Origin: Emticicia sp. C21
GTDB taxonomy: Bacteria > Bacteroidota > Bacteroidia > Cytophagales > Spirosomataceae
Assembly: GCF_003418935.1 (NCBI RefSeq)
Contig: NZ_QVMT01000023.1
Span: 1-42,017 of the forward strand
Direction: 5' to 3'
Length of the DNA: 42,017 nt
Position 1 is the first letter of the stretch. The number at the start of each line of letters is the position of its first letter. The position numbers were made by a program, and so were the translations under genes. Shown here piece by piece: positions 9,034-17,396 of the stretch. Under the pieces are notes generated by a model. It was given only the letters and a program-made list of their open reading frames with translations, did not search any database and was not told where the DNA came from.

Positions 9034-10170
9034 ATGAAAATTGGAATTGTATGTTATCCCACCTTTGGAGGGAGTGGGGTCGTTGCTACTGAACTAGGCA
9101 AAGCACTCGCAAAAAATGGTCATGAAGTACACTTTATCACTTATACGCAGCCAGCCAGGCTGGATTTTTTTAATGAAAACATTTTTTACCACGAAGTAAA
9201 CATTGCCAGTTATCCACTCTTTCAATATCCGCCTTATGAATCTGCTTTAGCAGGAAAAATGGTTGATGTTGTGAAATATGAAGAATTAGATATTCTGCAT
9301 GTGCACTATGCTATTCCGCACGCTACTTCGGCGTTTTTGGCTAAACAGATATTAAGATGCCAGGGCATCAATGTACCAGTTATTACTACCCTGCATGGAA
9401 CAGATATTACCATAGTAGGAAAGGATGCAACTCTGTCGCCTGTGGTTACATTCAGCATCAATGAGTCAGATGGGGTAACTACCGTATCTGAAGATTTACG
9501 GAGAGAGACCTGTAATACTTTCAGGGTAAGAAAAGATATAGAGGTGATTCCTAACTTTGTTGATTTAGAGCGCTTCAAGAAGCAAAAGAAAGAGCACTTC
9601 AAACGTATCATATGTCCGAACGATGAAAAATTGTTAGTGCATACGTCTAACTTCCGTCGTGTAAAGCGTATTGATGATATTATTAAGGTATTTGCTAAAC
9701 TGAAAACATCTATACCGAGTAAACTTTTATTAGTAGGCGATGGCCCTGAACGTGCAGCTATGGAGCAATTGAGCCGTGATTTAGGTTTGGGTGAAGACGT
9801 ACGTTTTGTAGGTAAATTAGATGCCATAGAAGAAGTGCTATCGGTAGCAGATTTATTCCTGATGCCATCAGAAAAAGAAAGTTTTGGTTTAGCGGCTTTG
9901 GAAGCAATGGCTTGTGAAGTACCGGTTATTTCAACCAATACAGGTGGTTTGCCTGAATTGAATGTACATGGAGTTACAGGCTTTTTGAGTAATGTAGGAG
10001 ATATCGAGGATATGGTCAAAAACGCGTTGTTTATTCTGCAAGATGAGAATCTGCCTACATTTAAGGCAAATGCTTTGGCTCATGCACAGGAGTTTGATAT
10101 TTCTAATATAGTGCCTAAGTATGAAGCCTATTATGAAAGGATATTGAAAGAACAGGAAGTTGTTCATTAA
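9034..10170 (+). CDS. bshA: N-acetyl-alpha-D-glucosaminyl L-malate synthase (bacillithiol step 1)
   Basis: GT4 glycosyltransferase that joins UDP-GlcNAc and L-malate, the first step in making the thiol bacillithiol. The 378-residue protein has the BshA N-terminus (KIGIVCYPTFGGSGVVATEL), a LHVHYAIPHA stretch, a DGVTTVSE segment, and the GT4 donor-site pattern ESFGLAALEAMACEVPVI near 285-302. Length fits BshA. The gene stands alone on its strand, divergent from the ubiA-family gene, and shares a bidirectional terminator with htpG. bshB and bshC are not in the window. The cysteine genes cysE and cysM lie 2 kb downstream beyond htpG, and cysteine is the last building block of bacillithiol. Confidence 0.93.
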   Translation: MKIGIVCYPTFGGSGVVATELGKALAKNGHEVHFITYTQPARLDFFNENIFYHEVNIASYPLFQYPPYESALAGKMVDVVKYEELDILHVHYAIPHATSAFLAKQILRCQGINVPVITTLHGTDITIVGKDATLSPVVTFSINESDGVTTVSEDLRRETCNTFRVRKDIEVIPNFVDLERFKKQKKEHFKRIICPNDEKLLVHTSNFRRVKRIDDIIKVFAKLKTSIPSKLLLVGDGPERAAMEQLSRDLGLGEDVRFVGKLDAIEEVLSVADLFLMPSEKESFGLAALEAMACEVPVISTNTGGLPELNVHGVTGFLSNVGDIEDMVKNALFILQDENLPTFKANALAHAQEFDISNIVPKYEAYYERILKEQEVVH

Positions 10171-10175
10171 CATAT

Positions 10176-10209
10176 AAAAAAACTCACATTGATTAATGTG
10201 AGTTTTTTT
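10176..10209. terminator. Bidirectional terminator between bshA and htpG
   Basis: A perfect 15-bp stem (10176-10190 with 10195-10209) with loop GATT has an A-run on the left and a T-run on the right. It can therefore end transcripts from both convergent genes. Confidence 0.88.
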
Positions 10210-10225
10210 ATACTATTTATATTAA

Positions 10226-12034
10226 TCAAAGAGCCGCTACAGTTCTCTCTACAAACTTCGTTAAATCTCCGCCTGATAACATACCCTGTGCCAATAGTGC
10301 CAGGTCATACAATTGTTTAGCCAATTGTTTTTGCGCATCAGCGTCAGCCGTTTTAAGGATTTTGTCAATCAAGCTATGGTTAGTGTTTATTACCACGTTG
10401 TGTCCCATTGGCATCATACCAAACATATCGTTCTGACCACTTATACGAGACATATCTTTCCAACGACGCATAAACTCGGGCTGAATGATGGTTACAGGCA
10501 TTTCATCTGTTGGAAGCGATTCCAACTGTACTGTGTTTGTTCCGACTAATCCTTTAAACAATTCTTCTACCTGTTTTTTCTCATCTTCACTCAACACACT
10601 TTCCATTGCCAGGCCTTTGTCAATCAATTTCTCGATGCTATCAGAGTCAACGCGTTTAAAAGTTACTTTCTCTAACTTCGATTCTAAAGCATTAATAAAG
10701 TGAGCATCTAAAGGCGAATCCATAATAAGCACATCATACCCACGTTTTTTGGCAGAAGTAATAAATGCATCCTGTTGATTCGCATCATTGGCATATAAGA
10801 ATACCGCTTTATCTTCTTTGTCGCTTTGGTTTACTTGTACTTTCTCACGGTATTCGTCCAATGTAAAGTATTCATTATCTACATTTTTCAATAGAGTAAA
10901 TTCTTTGGCTCTGTCGTAGAATTTATCATCTGAAACGATACCATATTTTACAAAAACACCTACACTTTCCCATTTCTCTTCAAACCCTTTTCTGTCCTGA
11001 CGGAATAATTCCTGTAGTTTATCGGCTACTTTCTTAGTAATGTGCGAATTGATTTTCTTTACGTTGCTATCGGCCTGTAAATAACTACGGGACACGTTCA
11101 AAGGAATATCCGGTGAGTCGATTACCCCATGTAGCATTTGCAGGAATTCCGGTACAACGTCTTTTACATCATCCGTTATAAATACCTGACGGCTGTATAG
11201 TTGTACTTTTTCACGATTTAACTGGAAGTCTTTTTTTACTTTCGGGAAGTATAATACCCCTGTCAGATTAAAAGGATAATCAACATTCAGATGAATCCAG
11301 AATAGAGGTTCTTCACTGAATGGATAAAGCTCTTTGTAAAAGTTTTTATAATCTTCTTCTGTGAGTTCAGAAGGCGACTTTGTCCAGATTGGATTCGGAT
11401 TATTGATTACTTTACCTTCAAATTCTATTTCAACTGGTAAGAATTTGGCATATTTCTCAAGAATCTGCTGAATTCTGAAATTTTCTAAAAACTCTTCTGA
11501 ATCCGGAGCAATGTGAAGAATAATATCAGTACCGCGTTCTGCTTTTTCTACCTCACTAATTTCAAACTCGGTGCTACCATCACATATCCAACGGGCAGCA
11601 GGCTCATCACGGAAAGATTTAGTGATAATTTCTACATTCTGTGCCACCATAAAGGCCGAGTAGAAACCTAAACCAAACTGACCGATAATCTGGTTAGTAT
11701 CTTGCGTATCTTTGTATTTTTCTAAGAATTCTTTCGCGCCAGAGAAGGCAATCTGATTGATATATTTCTTGATTTCTTCAGCACTCATACCAATCCCTTT
11801 ATCAGAGATAGTAATTGTTTTTGCTTCTTTATCGACCGAAACTTTTACTGTCAAGTCGCCTAACTCTCCATTAAACTCACCCATAGAAGCTAATTTTTTT
11901 AGCTTTTGTGTGGCGTCGACAGCATTAGAAACCAACTCACGCAAGAAAATCTCGTGGTCGGAATAAAGAAACTTTTTAATGATTGGAAAAATGTTTTCGG
12001 TGTTAATCGAAATTGTACCTTTTTCAGCTACCAT
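10226..12034 (-). CDS. htpG: Molecular chaperone HtpG (Hsp90)
   Basis: Cytosolic ATP-dependent chaperone, 602 residues, close to the usual bacterial length. The GHKL ATPase domain shows RELVSNAVDATQKL (the ATP/Mg asparagine and the catalytic glutamate helix), SDKGIGM and GQFGLGFYSAF. The middle domain carries LNVSRSYLQAD. The C-terminal dimerisation domain ends the protein. SNAVDA replaces the SNASDA of Escherichia coli. The start at 12034 (MVAEKGTISINTENIF) fits the family. Upstream, 68-100 bases before the start, are two dyads with TGnCA-like arms that may control heat-shock expression. The gene is monocistronic. Confidence 0.97.
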   Translation of the reverse strand: MVAEKGTISINTENIFPIIKKFLYSDHEIFLRELVSNAVDATQKLKKLASMGEFNGELGDLTVKVSVDKEAKTITISDKGIGMSAEEIKKYINQIAFSGAKEFLEKYKDTQDTNQIIGQFGLGFYSAFMVAQNVEIITKSFRDEPAARWICDGSTEFEISEVEKAERGTDIILHIAPDSEEFLENFRIQQILEKYAKFLPVEIEFEGKVINNPNPIWTKSPSELTEEDYKNFYKELYPFSEEPLFWIHLNVDYPFNLTGVLYFPKVKKDFQLNREKVQLYSRQVFITDDVKDVVPEFLQMLHGVIDSPDIPLNVSRSYLQADSNVKKINSHITKKVADKLQELFRQDRKGFEEKWESVGVFVKYGIVSDDKFYDRAKEFTLLKNVDNEYFTLDEYREKVQVNQSDKEDKAVFLYANDANQQDAFITSAKKRGYDVLIMDSPLDAHFINALESKLEKVTFKRVDSDSIEKLIDKGLAMESVLSEDEKKQVEELFKGLVGTNTVQLESLPTDEMPVTIIQPEFMRRWKDMSRISGQNDMFGMMPMGHNVVINTNHSLIDKILKTADADAQKQLAKQLYDLALLAQGMLSGGDLTKFVERTVAAL

Positions 12035-12101
12035 AAGTATATGTATATTTTATATTTTTTTAAAACAATGTTCTGCTTACCTCAATTAGCATTCCAAGAG
12101 G

Positions 12102-12134
12102 GGCAATATGCCTGAAAATCTGACATATTGGCAG
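12102..12134. promoter_or_regulatory. Paired dyads between htpG and cysE (candidate operator)
   Basis: Two inverted repeats of the same design are visible: GGCA-ATA-TGCC at 12102-12112 and CTGACA-TAT-TGGCAG at 12120-12134. Both have a three-base spacer, and their centres (12107 and 12127) are 20 bases apart, about two helical turns. They lie upstream of htpG. A repressor or heat-shock regulator site is an inference; no regulator gene is adjacent. Confidence 0.4.
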
Positions 12135-12207
12135 AAATGCTTATAAATATAGAACGTATGTTTAAGCCAAAAATGGAAAGTCGATGTTTTTTGACAAAAA
12201 ATACTTA

Positions 12208-12238
12208 TTTGAGTGAATGCTTTTTTTTCGTATTTTCG
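12208..12238 (+). promoter_or_regulatory. Candidate promoter of cysE
   Basis: A TTTG box (12208-12211) is followed after 19 bases by TATTTTCG (12231-12238), one mismatch from the Bacteroidota TAnnTTTG box. This would give a leader of about 80 bases before the cysE ATG. Confidence 0.35.
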
Positions 12239-12326
12239 TTAAGTCAGGAACGGTGGCATAATTTTGGGTGTTATCGTGTATATCAGAAGTCTATCTAAAG
12301 CATAGAGTACATATAAAAAATCAACT

Positions 12327-13136
12327 ATGAATAAGCTTTTCTTTCAGCATATCTTTGATAAACACCAGCATACCGAACCGGTGCCACCTACCAAAGAGAT
12401 TTCAGCATGGGCTTTGCGTATCGTTCGTTTGCTTTTTCCGGAGCAAACCAAAGAGTATTTTCATTCGGAAGAGGAAATAGAAATTCATTTCAAGAATCTT
12501 GAATTAGAATTAAGAAATATTCTGATTTCGACCTATCAATGCAAGGATTGTCAACCTGAAAGAAGAGCGCATGAGTTTTTTGAAAGAATACCTTATATAT
12601 ACGAAACTTTAAAAACGGATATTCAGGCAATTCTGACGGGCGACCCAGCCGCGAAAAGTGAATTTGAAGTTATAAGAGCCTATCCGGGTTTTTATGCTAT
12701 TTCTTTCTATCGTCTGGCGCATGAGTTACACTTACTGGAAATCCCTTTATTACCTCGAATCCTGACTGAATATGCACATTCAAAAACAGGTATTGATATA
12801 CATCCGGGTGCGCAGATAGATGAATACTTCTTTATCGACCACGGCACTGGTGTGGTAATTGGTGAAACAAGCATTATTGGCAAACATGTAAAATTGTATC
12901 AAGGGGTAACTTTAGGAGCCTTGAGTGTGGATAAATCAATGATGAATATCAAACGCCATCCTACAGTAGAAGACAATGTAGTGATATACTCTGGTGCAAC
13001 CATTTTAGGTGGCAATACTATTATCGGTCAGCATTCGGTCATAGGTGGTAACGTATGGTTAACGAGGTCAGTGCCTGCTTACTCTACAGTCTATCATAAA
13101 CCTGAAATTAAGGTAGTAGAGCGTGAGGCTGTTTAA
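12327..13136 (+). CDS. cysE: Serine O-acetyltransferase
   Basis: Makes O-acetylserine from serine and acetyl-CoA, the first step of cysteine synthesis. The 269-residue protein has an N-terminal alpha-helical domain (about 1-140) and a left-handed beta-helix of hexapeptide repeats from about 150. The signature IDIHPGAQID, followed by IDHGTGVVIGET, supplies the catalytic His-Asp pair. The stretch KLYQGVTLGAL continues the helix. It resembles the long SAT form typical of Bacteroidota. cysM follows after 57 bases, which gives a two-gene cysteine operon without an intervening terminator. Confidence 0.93.
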   Translation: MNKLFFQHIFDKHQHTEPVPPTKEISAWALRIVRLLFPEQTKEYFHSEEEIEIHFKNLELELRNILISTYQCKDCQPERRAHEFFERIPYIYETLKTDIQAILTGDPAAKSEFEVIRAYPGFYAISFYRLAHELHLLEIPLLPRILTEYAHSKTGIDIHPGAQIDEYFFIDHGTGVVIGETSIIGKHVKLYQGVTLGALSVDKSMMNIKRHPTVEDNVVIYSGATILGGNTIIGQHSVIGGNVWLTRSVPAYSTVYHKPEIKVVEREAV

Positions 13137-13193
13137 TTCATCCCCTTCTTATTAAATCACCAATTTTAAAGAAATAAAATAGTTTAGTTTGGC

Positions 13194-14066
13194 ATGGCAA
13201 CAATTATTGATCTGGTAGGTAATACCCCATTAGTAGAGTTAAAAAAACTGAATCCGAACCCAAATGTGCGGATTTATGGTAAATTGGAGGGGAATAATCC
13301 GGCTGGAAGTGTAAAAGACCGCCCTGCTTTAAATATGATTAGAAGTGCTGTAGAGCGTGGAGATATAAAGCCGGGTATGAAACTCATAGAGGCCACCAGT
13401 GGAAACACAGGCATTGCCTTAGCTATGATTGCCCGCTTGTTTGATTTAGAGATAGAATTGGTAATGCCATCTAATTCGACCCGTGAACGTACACTCACCA
13501 TGGAAGCCTTTGGTGGAACAGTAGTTCTGCTTGAAAACATAGAAAAATGCCGCGACTACGCCGAGGCAAAGGCAGCTACCGGAGAATATTATTTGTTGAA
13601 TCAGTTCGCTAATCCAGACAATTATCTGGCGCATTATAAAACTACAGGCCCTGAAATCTGGCGGGATACTGAGCAGCAGATTACACATTTTGTGAGTTCT
13701 ATGGGCACTACAGGTACAATCATGGGTAATTCCATGTATCTGAAAGAAGTAAATCCTGATATTCAGATTGTTGGTTGCCAGCCTACCGAAAACTCTTCAA
13801 TTCCGGGTATCAGAAGATGGCCTGAAGAATATTTACCAAAGATTTTTGACCCCAAGAGAGTGGATAGAGTAATGGATATTTCAGAAGCAGAAGCGACAGA
13901 AATGTCACGACAATTAGCAAAAACAGAGGGTATTTTTGCAGGGATGAGTAGTGGTGGCGCAGCGGCCGCAGCTATAAAACTGGCACAAGAGTTAGAAAGC
14001 GGCGTGATTGTATTTATCTGTTGCGATAGGGGAGACCGTTATTTGAGCAGTAATCTGTTTGGTTAA
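13194..14066 (+). CDS. cysM: Cysteine synthase B (O-acetylserine sulfhydrylase)
   Basis: PLP enzyme that replaces the acetyl group of O-acetylserine with sulfide to give cysteine. The 290-residue sequence shows GNTPLVEL at the start, the PLP lysine K41 in NPAGSVKDRPA, the substrate loop TSGNTG (68-73), the phosphate-binding SSMGTTGT, and GMSSGGAAAAA near the C-terminus. The short length and the NPAGSVKDR motif favour the CysM group over CysK, which is usually longer; this split is not certain. It is the second gene of the cysE operon, and a strong terminator follows. Confidence 0.92.
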   Translation: MATIIDLVGNTPLVELKKLNPNPNVRIYGKLEGNNPAGSVKDRPALNMIRSAVERGDIKPGMKLIEATSGNTGIALAMIARLFDLEIELVMPSNSTRERTLTMEAFGGTVVLLENIEKCRDYAEAKAATGEYYLLNQFANPDNYLAHYKTTGPEIWRDTEQQITHFVSSMGTTGTIMGNSMYLKEVNPDIQIVGCQPTENSSIPGIRRWPEEYLPKIFDPKRVDRVMDISEAEATEMSRQLAKTEGIFAGMSSGGAAAAAIKLAQELESGVIVFICCDRGDRYLSSNLFG

Positions 14067-14110
14067 TGCTTGTATTATTGTAGTTCAGAAAATAATATAA
14101 GATTTTGTAT

Positions 14111-14148
14111 AAAAGCTAAGGGGTGTTTCGACACCCCTTAGCTTTTTC
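14111..14148. terminator. Bidirectional terminator with TTCG tetraloop
   Basis: A perfect 16-bp stem (14111-14126 with 14131-14146) closes on a TTCG tetraloop, with A-run and T-run flanks. It sits between the convergent cysM and lipoprotein genes; its right end nearly touches the lipoprotein stop codon. Confidence 0.92.
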
Positions 14149-14622
14149 TTATTTACAAGCTACTTTAACCAATGTTTGTCCAATAGTAGCTTTGCCCGGA
14201 TTTTTCATCACTAGTTTACCATTTTTATCTTCCAATTCACCACTCTTTACCAATAATTTATCACCTTCCAACACAAAAACTTTTTCTTCTAATTGGTTTG
14301 AGCCTTCAATCATATATTCATAATCGGCAACTATTTCATTTCCTTTCTTTTCTCCCAGCAACGTTCCTCTTGCCTGATCTTTTTCCCAAGGCAGCCAGTC
14401 CATTTTCCCGGTTACTTTATTCCCATCAATCGTAAGTGTGACGGTTGTTAAATCTTTGCCTACTTTTTCTTCAAAACATAGGGTTTCAGTAGCGGGGGCG
14501 GTAGCTGTGGCTACTGTGTCAGCATTAGCTGTGGTAGTTTCAGTGGTGGTTGTTTCAGCATTTTTTGATTTACATGCGCCCAAGGCAAAAATAAAACTAC
14601 AATAGAGAACGATTTTTTTCAT
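14149..14622 (-). CDS. Small lipoprotein, conserved unknown function
   Basis: The 157-residue product has a lipoprotein signal (MKKIVLYCSF, then ALGAC with the lipidated cysteine at 17). A Thr/Glu/Ala-rich linker (about 22-47) leads to a compact domain of alternating beta strands. That domain has one cysteine near each end (CFEEK and VKVACK), possibly a disulfide. I do not recognise a named family; similar small envelope lipoproteins occur across Bacteroidota. An in-frame ATG at 14679 exists, but a perfect -7 box on this strand (14657-14664) lies between the two, so 14622 is preferred. The gene is divergent from the ECF sigma factor. Confidence 0.75.
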   Translation of the reverse strand: MKKIVLYCSFIFALGACKSKNAETTTTETTTANADTVATATAPATETLCFEEKVGKDLTTVTLTIDGNKVTGKMDWLPWEKDQARGTLLGEKKGNEIVADYEYMIEGSNQLEEKVFVLEGDKLLVKSGELEDKNGKLVMKNPGKATIGQTLVKVACK

Positions 14623-14656
14623 AAATATCAGAATGATTAAAAGTGAAGTATTAAGA

Positions 14657-14664
14657 CAAATGTA
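14657..14664 (-). promoter_or_regulatory. -7 box of the small lipoprotein gene
   Basis: TACATTTG on the minus strand matches TAnnTTTG exactly and lies 34 bases before the chosen ATG. It supports that start over the longer frame. No clear -33 box is visible. Confidence 0.5.
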
Positions 14665-14769
14665 ATGAGAATTTGCCACTTATAAGCGATATAGTCCATT
14701 CGTCACGAAAAATACATAAAAAACTATGCCATGCGTCTTCAAAATCAAATGGCTATGTTTAGATAATTG

Positions 14770-15324
14770 ATGACAACTACCGAGCAGAATAACGAAATTC
14801 AGCAAACCATCAGCGGCGAAAGACAGCGACTGTTAGGATTTATCCGACAGCGGGTACCCTCTTTGTCTGATGCTGAGGATGTGTTGCAGGAGGTGTTTTA
14901 TGAACTGGTAGAAATGTATCGGTTAACTAAGCCCATTGATCAAACTGTTGGCTGGCTGTTTACAGTGGCCCGAAATAAAATCAACGACTTTTATCGGAGA
15001 AAGAAGACAGATGCTCTGGAAGAAATAATGCAGGGAGTAGGTGAAGATGAAGAAGGATTATCATTATTTGATATGCTCCCTGATTCATCTGCCCAAGACC
15101 CAATGTTGCAGGAAACTATTCTGGAGGCTCTTTCCGAAGCTTTAGAGGAATTGCCAAGCCATCAACGCTTTGTCTTTGAAATGCATGAACTGGAAGGTAA
15201 GTCATTCAAAGAGATTTCAGCTATGACAGGTGTAAAAGTCAGCGAACTGATTTCGGAGAAACGGCAGGCTGTTTTATTTCTGAGAGATAGACTTCGGTAT
15301 TTGTATGACGATCTATTTCTGTGA
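14770..15324 (+). CDS. ECF-type RNA polymerase sigma factor
   Basis: The 184-residue sigma factor has region 2 (SDAEDVLQEVFYELVE through TVGWLFTVARNKINDFYRRKK, about 35-82), an acidic linker, and region 4 (LEELPSHQRFVFEMHELEGKSFKEIS, about 120-146). The helix-turn-helix then continues to about 170. It would direct polymerase to a small regulon, probably including the membrane protein 65 bases downstream. No anti-sigma factor with a zinc motif or FecR-like domain is adjacent. A TTG one codon upstream is possible, but the ATG at 14770 is more likely. TATGTTTA (14754-14761) is one base from the -7 consensus, so the transcript may be almost leaderless. Confidence 0.88.
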   Translation: MTTTEQNNEIQQTISGERQRLLGFIRQRVPSLSDAEDVLQEVFYELVEMYRLTKPIDQTVGWLFTVARNKINDFYRRKKTDALEEIMQGVGEDEEGLSLFDMLPDSSAQDPMLQETILEALSEALEELPSHQRFVFEMHELEGKSFKEISAMTGVKVSELISEKRQAVLFLRDRLRYLYDDLFL

Positions 15325-15389
15325 AACAATTAACAATCTAAATATTAATCAATCAACTGTGTTTATTCACCTATTAAATAGATAAAAAA

Positions 15390-15749
15390 ATGAGAATGGT
15401 AAAATTTTGGTTTGCTAAAGGTTTTGTTTTCATCTTGGCTTTTGTACTGCTAGGTGGGTTTGTAGTGATGAGTCTCTGGAATTGGCTCATACCAGATATA
15501 TTTGGATTAGGCGTGATTACTTTCGCTCAGGCTCTGGGTCTTCTGATATTATCGAAAATCCTGTTTGGTGGTTTTCGTGGCGGACACTGGAGTGGCGGCC
15601 ATTGGGGCGGTGCCCAATTCTGGAAACACAGGATGGCTGAACGCTGGGATAAAATGAACCCGGAAGAACGCAACGAATTCAAACAGAGAATGAGAAATCG
15701 TTGGGGGAAATGGGAAGAAAGAAGAGAAGAAAAAGAAGCAGAAGAATAA
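15390..15749 (+). CDS. Small two-helix membrane protein with Gly/His/Trp patch
   Basis: The 119-residue product has two hydrophobic helices (about 8-30 and 38-58). A Gly/His/Trp-rich patch (FRGGHWSGGHWGGAQFW, about 62-78) follows. The highly charged C-terminus carries KMNPEERNEFKQRM, a pattern seen in Spy/CpxP-like and other small envelope-stress proteins. I do not recognise a named family. It follows the ECF sigma factor by 65 bases and probably shares its transcript or is its target. The histidines of the patch could bind metal, but this is speculation. A hairpin lies downstream. Confidence 0.7.
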   Translation: MRMVKFWFAKGFVFILAFVLLGGFVVMSLWNWLIPDIFGLGVITFAQALGLLILSKILFGGFRGGHWSGGHWGGAQFWKHRMAERWDKMNPEERNEFKQRMRNRWGKWEERREEKEAEE

Positions 15750-15783
15750 AAAAATTATTAACAACAGATCAGATGAAGAAGTA

Positions 15784-15822
15784 GGGAGACAAGTACTATA
15801 CTTGTCTCCCTTGTTTGCGTTT
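15784..15822 (+). terminator. Hairpin after the sigma factor / membrane protein pair
   Basis: A perfect 12-bp stem (15784-15795 with 15799-15810) with a three-base loop is followed by a T-rich but interrupted tract. It is a probable terminator for the two-gene unit. Confidence 0.65.
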
Positions 15823-15933
15823 ATACTTTTAAGTAATCTATTATTTGGATAACAAAAAGTTTATCTTTTTGCATTTACACAATATTTCTATAACTTGCTT
15901 GACTACTCAATTATACCTAGCACCCTATAGATT

Positions 15934-17280
15934 ATGAACAAAAGATCATTCCTAAAGACTTCTTCGGCTCTAGTAACAGGAACTATGATTTCACAATTAA
16001 TGGCTTGTAAAGAAAGAGAAGCCCGAACCAACTGGGCCGGTAATCTAACCTATAGTACTGATAATGTATACACTCCCAAAACGGTAGGAGAGGTGCAGGA
16101 AATGGTAAAGAAATATGACAAACTTCGTGCGTTAGGCTCTAAGCACTCTTTTAATACCATAGCCGACAGCTTAGATAATCAAATATCTTCGGCGGGGCTG
16201 AATAAAATAGTGTCTTTAGATAAAGCAAATAGTACAGTTACGGTAGAAGGGGGGATAAAATATGGGGAATTGTGTAAGTATCTGGACGATAATGGCTTTG
16301 CTCTGCATAATCTGGCTTCTTTACCTCATATCTCTATTGCCGGAGCCTGTGCGACTGCTACGCATGGTTCAGGAGTTAAAAATGGCAATCTGGCGACTGC
16401 TGTATCTGCTATTGAGTTTGTAGATGCCAGCGGAAATGTCATAAATCTTTCAGAAGCTAAAGAAGGAGATGCTTTTCATGGGGCAGTAGTAAGTTTAGGT
16501 GCATTAGGAATTATAACTAAACTTACACTTAAACTACTACCTACCTTTAGCATGAAACAGGTAGTTTATAAGGATTTATCTATGGCTGAGTTGGAAAAGA
16601 ATTTCGAGGCCATCATGTCAAGCGGTTATAGTGTAAGTTTATTCACCGATTGGAGTAATAAGAATGTGAATGAGGTATGGATAAAAAGTCGTTTTGAGGA
16701 AACTGATAATAATACGATTGCTCCCGAATTTTATGGAGCAAAGGCATACGCCAAGAACGTTCACCCGATAGAAGCACTTTCAGCAGAAAATTGTACAGAA
16801 CAAATGGGAGTAAAAGGCCCCTGGTATGAGCGTATGCCTCACTTCCGTATGGGTTTTACACCAAGTAGTGGCAAAGAATTACAGGCTGAATATTTTGTTC
16901 CTTTAGAACATGGCTACAAAGCCATGATGGCCGTTGAAAAATTGCATGAGCAAATAACGCCTCATCTATTTATTACAGAAGTACGCACCATGGCTGCAGA
17001 TGAATTATGGATGAGTCCGGGCTATAAACAGGCTTGTGCCATTATTCACTTTACCTGGAAACAGGAGAAAGATGCGGTCATGAAATTATTGCCGCTAATT
17101 GAGCAGCAATTGGCACCTTTCAATGCCCGTCCGCATTGGGCTAAATTATTTACTATTTCACCACAGGTATTACAATCGCGTATTGAAAAACTGGATGATT
17201 TCAAAGAACTGATAAAGCAATATGACCCAAATGGTAAATTCAGAAATGCATTTATCGGAAAGAATCTTTTTGGGAGTTAA
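15934..17280 (+). CDS. FAD-linked alditol-oxidase-like flavoprotein, exported
   Basis: Oxidoreductase of the VAO/PCMH flavoprotein fold, 448 residues. The sequence tracks Streptomyces alditol oxidase (AldO) closely: NWAGNLTY, LRALGSKHSFN with H71 at the position of the FAD-linked histidine, NLASLPHISIAGACATATHGSG, and YSVSLFTDW. The substrate is therefore likely a sugar alcohol, with oxygen or another acceptor; aldonolactone oxidase is the alternative. The N-terminus (NKRSFLKTSS then QLMAC) looks like a Tat-type signal with a weak lipobox at C25, so export is likely, although AldO of Streptomyces is cytosolic. The gene is single, and a long palindromic element follows it. Confidence 0.85.
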   Translation: MNKRSFLKTSSALVTGTMISQLMACKEREARTNWAGNLTYSTDNVYTPKTVGEVQEMVKKYDKLRALGSKHSFNTIADSLDNQISSAGLNKIVSLDKANSTVTVEGGIKYGELCKYLDDNGFALHNLASLPHISIAGACATATHGSGVKNGNLATAVSAIEFVDASGNVINLSEAKEGDAFHGAVVSLGALGIITKLTLKLLPTFSMKQVVYKDLSMAELEKNFEAIMSSGYSVSLFTDWSNKNVNEVWIKSRFEETDNNTIAPEFYGAKAYAKNVHPIEALSAENCTEQMGVKGPWYERMPHFRMGFTPSSGKELQAEYFVPLEHGYKAMMAVEKLHEQITPHLFITEVRTMAADELWMSPGYKQACAIIHFTWKQEKDAVMKLLPLIEQQLAPFNARPHWAKLFTISPQVLQSRIEKLDDFKELIKQYDPNGKFRNAFIGKNLFGS

Positions 17281-17294
17281 TAGTCTTTTAATAT

Positions 17295-17390
17295 TAACCA
17301 CGGGGTTTCACTAAGTTTTGCACGGAGTAACACAGAGTATAGTTCTAAACTTGGTGTTACTCGTGCTTAACTATGAATACTCCGTGGTTA
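17295..17390. repeat. Composite palindromic intergenic element
   Basis: Outer arms TAACCACGGGGT (17295-17306) and ACTCCGTGGTTA (17379-17390) pair over 12 bases with one G-T pair. Inner arms at 17320-17333 and 17354-17366 also pair, with one unpaired base. The left half repeats the words CACGGAG and CACAGAG. The element fills the gap between two convergent genes and could fold into one long hairpin. Confidence 0.6.
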
Positions 17391-17396
17391 GAAGAA

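Noticed and set aside
9306-10019. Long open frame (237 codons) antisense to bshA
   Set aside because: Its product is Ser/Thr-rich low-quality sequence typical of a reverse frame, and it lies wholly inside a clear bshA gene.
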